A stretch of DNA of 38,480 bases from Bacteroidota bacterium (GTDB lineage Bacteria > Bacteroidota > Bacteroidia > Bacteroidales > Dysgonomonadaceae), in contig JAEZZZ010000084.1 of NCBI GenBank assembly GCA_023418255.1, positions 1 to 38,480 of the forward strand, given 5' to 3'. Under the pieces are notes generated by a model. The model was given only the letters and a program-made list of their open reading frames with translations, was not told the origin of the DNA and searched no databases. Below, piece by piece: positions 34,143 to 38,480 of the stretch. Position 1 is the first letter of the stretch, and every line of letters starts with the position of its first letter. The position numbers were made by a program, and so were the translations under genes.

Positions 34143-35381
34143 ATGAAGAAATTTATCGCGCTCCTGGTTTTTGCATTGATGCTATTAGCAGGGCCTATCT
34201 TTGGTCAGCATCAAGAAGATACATTAAAAATTCGATTGTTTGACAATGTGTCGTTGCTTTTTCAGCCCTCTTTATTTCCGGACGGTGATATTACGAAGAA
34301 AGAAGATCTTCTTTATCTGGGAAATGGACGCATCGCGCTAAAAAAAATATCAATTCCCTCTTCCTCGATGAACCGAAAAGCGGAAATAGTCGTTCGTCTT
34401 GTTTCAAATGGCGATCCATGGGACAAAACGGGCTCTTGTTTTTTGTTACCACAAAAATCCGGTATCAATATGCTGGATATTGCTGCAAACAGAGCGGTCT
34501 ACCCGCCACATGATACTACGCGTTATGAAAACCTTTCCGGCATCGTGCAAGGCGAAAATTATCTTCCGACAGTAGAGTTGATGCGTTTTATGACTCCTTT
34601 TGGTGTAGGACATTTTAGTGATAACGCCGACAGCGTTTCCGCCAAACGTCGTCCGGTGTATGTTGATGGTTGGTCATCCTACGTAGAATGGAGACAGGAT
34701 ATTACCGATTTATTGCCACTTTTGGAAGAAAATCCCTATGTTGGCGTTTTTGTTGATACATGGACAAAAGATGGATATCTTGTTGATGTGACTATAAACC
34801 TCATGGAAAGCATACTTCCATGCGACTCAAAACCAGTTTCACACGTGGAACCGCTCATCAATACGGTTTATTATATCGGACAGAAACATCCCGATATTTT
34901 TTCGCGAAAAGATGTTGTGATTCCCTTTTCCATTCCTGAAAATGCAAAAAACGTGCGTATGAAATATATCACCACGGGGCATGGTGGACACTCGGGTGGC
35001 GACGAGTTTAGGCCACAAAAAAATACTCTTCGCGTTGATAACGACACGGTTTTGGAACTGATGCCCTGGCGAACCGATTGTGCTGCATTTCGGCGCTTCA
35101 ACCCAACATCAGGCGTTTGGCTTAAAAAACGTACCATTGCGTATATCAGCGACGAAGGCAAACGAGTCGAGAAAGAGATTGAGGAGCCGATTGCCTCTTC
35201 CGATTTGTCGCGCAGCAACTGGTGCCCCGGCAGCGATATTCCGCCCGTAGTTGTTCCCTTGCCAAATATTTCCGCTGGAAAACATATTCTCACCATCAGT
35301 ATTCCCGATTCACAGCCAATAAAAGAAAACGAACTAAATCATTGGTTGGTATCGGCATATTTGGTGTGGGATGTGGAATGA
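34143..35381 (+). CDS. PNGase F-like peptide-N-glycosidase homologue, exported
   Basis: A 412-residue protein with a signal peptide (KKFIALLVFALMLLAGPIFG). The mature chain shows the two jelly-roll domains of PNGase F, an amidase that removes N-linked glycans from asparagine. Recognisable pieces are ELMRFMTPFGVGHF and YVEWRQDITDLLP in the N-terminal domain. In the C-terminal domain are the ITTGHGGHSGGDEF motif (which holds a family acidic residue), MPWRTDCAAFRRFNP and RSNWCPGSDIPP. I could not place the catalytic Asp with certainty. No other glycosidase gene is adjacent. Secreted PNGase F relatives are known in Elizabethkingia and other Bacteroidota. Confidence 0.85.
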   Translation: MKKFIALLVFALMLLAGPIFGQHQEDTLKIRLFDNVSLLFQPSLFPDGDITKKEDLLYLGNGRIALKKISIPSSSMNRKAEIVVRLVSNGDPWDKTGSCFLLPQKSGINMLDIAANRAVYPPHDTTRYENLSGIVQGENYLPTVELMRFMTPFGVGHFSDNADSVSAKRRPVYVDGWSSYVEWRQDITDLLPLLEENPYVGVFVDTWTKDGYLVDVTINLMESILPCDSKPVSHVEPLINTVYYIGQKHPDIFSRKDVVIPFSIPENAKNVRMKYITTGHGGHSGGDEFRPQKNTLRVDNDTVLELMPWRTDCAAFRRFNPTSGVWLKKRTIAYISDEGKRVEKEIEEPIASSDLSRSNWCPGSDIPPVVVPLPNISAGKHILTISIPDSQPIKENELNHWLVSAYLVWDVE

Positions 35382-35530
35382 ATGGTTCATGCTCGAAAAA
35401 ATAGAGTGGATGATGCTCGTTTTGCTAATTTCTTACTCTTGATTTTTTTTAGAAACCGGTAAGCCTGCAAACATTTCTATCATTCTGAAAAAACATTTTA
35501 AAATTATGACCTATAATTAATAAAAAAATG

Positions 35531-35538
35531 TATTTTTG
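35531..35538 (+). promoter_or_regulatory. -7 promoter box for hpt (TATTTTTG)
   Basis: Matches TAnnTTTG, 21 bp before the GTG start. No -33 TTTG is seen. In the rest of 35382-35530 I see no gene. Confidence 0.45.
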
Positions 35539-35559
35539 GCATTTAAAAATTAAGAAGTC

Positions 35560-36099
35560 GTGAAAAGATCTGTAACAATCAAAGATAAAGAATTTGAATT
35601 ATTCATCGATTATGAGCAAATAAAAGAGTCTGTAAAACGTATTGCCGAGAAAATAAATTTTGAATTGGCAGCAAAAGACCCCTTGTTTATTGCCGTTCTG
35701 AATGGGGCATTTATGTTTGCTGCCGAGCTTCTGAAAGAAGTTTGTATTCCCAGTGAAATAACCTTTGTGCGTCTTGCGTCATACCAAGGCACATCTACCA
35801 CAACAAACGTTAAAGAGATATTGGGTCTTACGAATGACATTAAAGGCCGCACCATTGTTATTATTGAAGATATTGTTGATACCGGTAATACTATGGAAGC
35901 ACTTATGGCTGAATTGATGAAGCAAAAACCGGCAGAAATAAAAATCGCTACACTATTGTTTAAGCCGGAAGCCCTTGTTAAGAATATAACGCTCGACTAT
36001 GTAGCTCTTGAAATCCCATGTGATTTTGTAGTCGGTTATGGGTTAGATTACGATGGTTATGGGCGTAATCTAAAAGATATTTACAAGTTGAAAGGCTAA
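35560..36099 (+). CDS. hpt: Hypoxanthine phosphoribosyltransferase
   Basis: This cytoplasmic purine-salvage enzyme converts hypoxanthine or guanine with PRPP to IMP or GMP. The 179-residue protein uses a GTG start (35560), supported by the -7 box just upstream and by family length. The PRPP-binding motif VIIEDIVDTGNTM is at about residues 99-111. LNGAFMFAAELL and the flexible-loop stretch VRLASYQGTST are in place, and the late FVVGYGLDYDGYGRNL is the base-binding end. The adenylate kinase gene often found beside hpt in Bacteroidales is absent here. Confidence 0.94.
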   Translation: MKRSVTIKDKEFELFIDYEQIKESVKRIAEKINFELAAKDPLFIAVLNGAFMFAAELLKEVCIPSEITFVRLASYQGTSTTTNVKEILGLTNDIKGRTIVIIEDIVDTGNTMEALMAELMKQKPAEIKIATLLFKPEALVKNITLDYVALEIPCDFVVGYGLDYDGYGRNLKDIYKLKG

Positions 36100-36328
36100 T
36101 GTATTTTCAATCAATGATTAAAAAAACTATAAAATTGGGCTATTTGTCGTAAATAATATAAATTGCAAGAAAATTTTGACCCATTATCATTAAACAAAGC
36201 ACCATAGATAGCGTCTTTATAATATAAAATTGAAAGAATGAAAAGGGATTTGTTTTGAAATATATAAAAAAGAGTCAGTTTTTTGAGAAAATTATGTAGA
36301 AAATACAGCGGTATATAAAAAAAATACC

Positions 36329-36336
36329 TATTTTTG
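36329..36336 (+). promoter_or_regulatory. -7 promoter box for the TonB-family gene (TATTTTTG)
   Basis: Matches TAnnTTTG and is followed by C, 53 bp before the ATG at 36390. Between the hpt stop and this box the sequence is AT-rich and shows no gene. Confidence 0.45.
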
Positions 36337-36389
36337 CATTCAGAGTCATACGTTATTTTACATTGAAAAGACACAAAAAGGAAAATAAA

Positions 36390-37091
36390 ATGGACAAAGA
36401 TCAAATTAAAAAAACGCCTAATGCGAACATAGAGTCGCAAAAAGCAACAGCTATTCTGATGGGAGTAGTGTTGGCTATTTCGATTCTCTTTTTCGCGTTT
36501 GAATGGACTTCCGGCACACGTAAGTTGGATAAGTCAATCATTCCGCAAGATGTTATTGCAGAAGAAGAAATTGAAATTACACGTAGAGAGGAAACACCAC
36601 CTCCGCCTCCGCCACCACCTCCAAAAATTGAAGAACCGGAAGAAATCAATGTGGTGGATGAGAAAGTAGAAACCAAAATGGATATTCGTACCGAAGATGA
36701 CCAATCTCAAAGGCAACAAGAGGTTTATACACCACCACCACCACCGAAACCAATTGTTGACGAAGAGGCAGAGAAAATTTTTGAGGTTGTGGAGCATGCG
36801 CCCGAATTCCCGGGTGGCTATACAGCCATGATGAAATTTCTGAATGATAACATCCAATATCCTGTAATTGCTGCTGAAAACGGAATACAAGGGCGTGTGG
36901 TATGCCAGTTTGTTGTTGAACGCGATGGCAGTATCACCGATGTGGTGGTTGCACGTGGTGAAGATGTTAACTTGGACAAAGAAGCAGTTCGCGTAATAAA
37001 ATCGATGCCACGTTGGACACCGGGTAAGCAGCGCGGAAAACCTGTTCGTGTAAGATTTACATTGCCGGTACTATTCCGTTTAGAAAACTAA
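36390..37091 (+). CDS. TonB-family energy-transducing protein
   Basis: A 233-residue periplasm-spanning protein. From the ATG at 36390 it has a short cytoplasmic start, a transmembrane helix (about residues 20-40), two proline-rich spacers (nine consecutive Pro near residue 70 and a shorter run near 115) and a C-terminal TonB domain (about 140-233). The domain has FPGGYTAMMKFLNDNIQYP, GRVVCQFVVERDG and the end MPRWTPGKQRGKPV. A TTG at 36363 is in frame but the basic residues before 36390 are not needed. No ExbB or ExbD gene is adjacent. Confidence 0.92.
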   Translation: MDKDQIKKTPNANIESQKATAILMGVVLAISILFFAFEWTSGTRKLDKSIIPQDVIAEEEIEITRREETPPPPPPPPPKIEEPEEINVVDEKVETKMDIRTEDDQSQRQQEVYTPPPPPKPIVDEEAEKIFEVVEHAPEFPGGYTAMMKFLNDNIQYPVIAAENGIQGRVVCQFVVERDGSITDVVVARGEDVNLDKEAVRVIKSMPRWTPGKQRGKPVRVRFTLPVLFRLEN

Positions 37092-37114
37092 TAAGCATTT
37101 TTAATCCAACAAAC

Positions 37115-37162
37115 ACAAGAAGCTGCTTTGTGCTACAAGGCAGCTTCTTGTCCAATTTTTTT
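37115..37162 (+). terminator. Rho-independent terminator after the TonB-family gene
   Basis: ACAAGAAGCTGC (37115-37126) and GCAGCTTCTTGT (37140-37151) form a perfect 12-bp stem that extends inward through TTGT/ACAA. A T-run follows at 37156-37162. The run ends 4 bp before the next start codon. Confidence 0.85.
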
Positions 37163-37166
37163 AACC

Positions 37167-38144
37167 ATGTCATACAAATCTGTTGCTTTAGAGCAGAGAA
37201 TAGAGCAATATATACAACAAGTTTCTTTCTCTGAGTCACCCTGTTCTCTTTACGAGCCAATCAAATATATTCTTTCAATAGGGGGCAAACGTGTGCGTCC
37301 TGTACTCACATTGCTGGCGACAGACCTTTTCGGTGGCAATCTTGATGAGTCTATGGATGCCGCAATAGGATTAGAGGTCTTTCATAATTTCAGTTTGTTG
37401 CATGATGACCTTATGGACAAAGCAGACAGGAGAAGAGGACAGCTTACCGTGCATAAGAAATGGAGTGACAATACGGCTATTTTATCGGGTGACGCCATGC
37501 TCATTGAAGCTTACAACTACATATCACGCGTACCACAACAACACATAAGGGAGGCCCTTCAGCTTTTCTCTTCTACAGCTATGGAAGTGTGTCGTGGTCA
37601 GCAATTTGATATGGATTTCGAAAATCGAAACGATGTAGATGAGGCTGAGTATTTAGAAATGATTCGCTTGAAAACGGCCGTCCTGATTGGATGCTCTTTG
37701 AAAATGGGTGCTATACTTGCTGATGCCACATTGGAAAATGCCGATTTGATATATCAGTTCGGGATACAAATTGGATTAGCATTTCAACTAAAAGATGATT
37801 TATTAGATGTATATGGCGATCCTGATGTGTTTGGCAAAAATATTGGGGGTGATATCGTGTCCAACAAGAAAACGTACCTCCTTATCAAGGCACTTAAACT
37901 TGCCGATGCCCACCAAAAGAGAGAACTGCATCATTGGCTCACATTGGAATCATTTGATACCAATGACAAAATATTTGCAGTAAAAAGCATATATGACTCC
38001 TTATATTTGAGAACAATCTGTGAGAATTTAATTGAAAAATATTACCTCGAAGCAATGGATTGCCTATCCGCCATCAATGTTGCGGATGATCGTAAAAAAG
38101 AACTTATACGATATACCGATAACTTGATGTATAGAGAAAAATAG
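37167..38144 (+). CDS. Polyprenyl diphosphate synthase (octaprenyl type)
   Basis: A 325-residue trans-isoprenyl diphosphate synthase that elongates farnesyl or geranylgeranyl diphosphate with isopentenyl units, probably for the menaquinone side chain. The first Asp-rich motif is DDLMD (about residues 80-84, in LLHDDLMDKADRRRG) and the second is DDLLD (about 210-214, in LKDDLLDVYGD). GGKRVRPVL precedes them. The start is the ATG at 37167; a TTG at 37128 would put the terminator hairpin inside the gene. The chain length of the product cannot be read from sequence. No separate promoter is visible before it. Confidence 0.93.
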   Translation: MSYKSVALEQRIEQYIQQVSFSESPCSLYEPIKYILSIGGKRVRPVLTLLATDLFGGNLDESMDAAIGLEVFHNFSLLHDDLMDKADRRRGQLTVHKKWSDNTAILSGDAMLIEAYNYISRVPQQHIREALQLFSSTAMEVCRGQQFDMDFENRNDVDEAEYLEMIRLKTAVLIGCSLKMGAILADATLENADLIYQFGIQIGLAFQLKDDLLDVYGDPDVFGKNIGGDIVSNKKTYLLIKALKLADAHQKRELHHWLTLESFDTNDKIFAVKSIYDSLYLRTICENLIEKYYLEAMDCLSAINVADDRKKELIRYTDNLMYREK

Positions 38145-38268
38145 ATGTTGAATTACATTGTTGTCCGATAAAACTCGGTTAATCGACCAATATGCTTATA
38201 TATCATTGATAGACAAATGATAAAATTTTCTATCATCATATTAGGGCTATTCGGTAAATTCAAATTTT

Positions 38269-38308
38269 AGAGCATGATTGATAAGTATTTCAGATCTGCT
38301 CTTTTTTT
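38269..38308 (+). terminator. Terminator downstream of the prenyl synthase gene
   Basis: AGAGCA and TGCTCT form a 6-bp stem around 22 bases, followed by seven T. It lies 125 bp past the stop. Sequence from 38145 to 38268 shows no gene. Confidence 0.5.
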
Positions 38309-38360
38309 ATATTTTTGAATATTTTGTTTTCGGTCAATTTATTTTAGTTTTTCAACTTAA

Positions 38361-38480
38361 CCCACATTATTCACCAAAAAGTTGCATAATTTGAGGAAAA
38401 TCCTTATTTTTAAGGCATTAAAAGAAAAACAATAGATTTTAACGCCCCCAAATTATGCAGGACAAATATACAGCCTTTTA
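38361..38480 (+). mobile_element. Left end of a second IS1380-like element, cut by the window edge
   Basis: The stretch AAAGTTGC (38378) through ATGCAGGACAAATATAC (38455 onward) aligns with AAAGTTGC (13604) through ATGCAAGACAAAGATAC (13673 onward) of the first element, with similar spacing (77 and 69 bp) and a shared TTAT-TTTAA-GC-TTAA core. The ATG at 38455 opens eight codons (MQDKYTAF) before the window ends. The exact left boundary is not seen; I put it near 38361. A different IS family with the same short start is possible. Confidence 0.45.

Noticed and set aside
36401..36676. Minus-strand ORF with a long glycine run
   Set aside because: It is the antisense shadow of the proline-rich spacer of the TonB-family protein.

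Overview
The window reads as a chromosomal segment of a member of the Bacteroidota, most likely order Bacteroidales. The evidence is Bacteroidota-type promoter boxes (TAnnTTTG near -7, sometimes TTTG near -33), A-rich starts without clear Shine-Dalgarno sequences, and family content: the M13 peptidase lipoprotein, DUF4837, a head-GIN DUF2807 protein, a beta-barrel receptor of the OMP_b-brl_3 kind, and separate MacB-like permeases. I cannot name a genus. Most of the window is ordinary core genome with a few accessory pieces. I saw no rRNA, tRNA, CRISPR array or prophage.

Layout. 1-40 (-): first codons of a transposase-like ORF cut by the window edge. 170-3239 (-): a small outer-membrane barrel protein and priA. 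3492-5059 (+): dapA and an SGNH hydrolase overlapping by ATGA. 5102-8388 (+): M13 peptidase lipoprotein, riboflavin synthase and a nitroreductase. 8591-13443 (+): an outer-membrane protein, a TPR-type protein, LptC and a CNNM/CBS membrane protein, a cell-envelope block. 13587-15110: a decayed IS1380-like element with perfect 17-bp terminal inverted repeats and a dead transposase gene. 15111-15404: a repeat-like stretch with a 47-codon ORF. 15405-17807: the p-aminobenzoate genes, pabB-pabC on the minus strand and pabA divergent. 18008-20140 (-): a DUF4837 lipoprotein and pdxA. 20280-21320 (-): rlmN. 21541-28214 (-): a tripartite efflux operon (ATPase, two FtsX/MacB permeases, HlyD adaptor, TolC) followed by a DUF2807 repeat protein. 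28756-31861 (-): a TonB-dependent-receptor-like protein and trmD. 32081-34062 (-): a Nif3-like protein and a coiled-coil C4 zinc-ribbon protein. 34143-35381 (+): a PNGase F homologue, divergent from nif3. 35560-38144 (+): hpt, a TonB-family protein and a polyprenyl diphosphate synthase. 38361-38480: what looks like the left end of another IS1380-like element.

Genes that work together: pabA/pabB/pabC make p-aminobenzoate for folate. The five-gene operon at 22442-28214 should form one envelope-spanning efflux machine. LptC and the proteins beside it point to outer-membrane assembly. TonB at 36390 could energise receptors such as the one at 29453, although the two genes are not linked in an operon.

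I found no convincing new multi-gene defence or biosynthetic system. The best leads are the PNGase F homologue with its overlapping divergent promoters, the efflux operon with a strong promoter and repeat-bearing leader, two unannotated small ORFs (15151-15294 and 22316-22423), a terminator lying against the start codon of the prenyl synthase gene, and transposon-like ORFs at both window edges, which suggest that the window is a contig ended by repeats.
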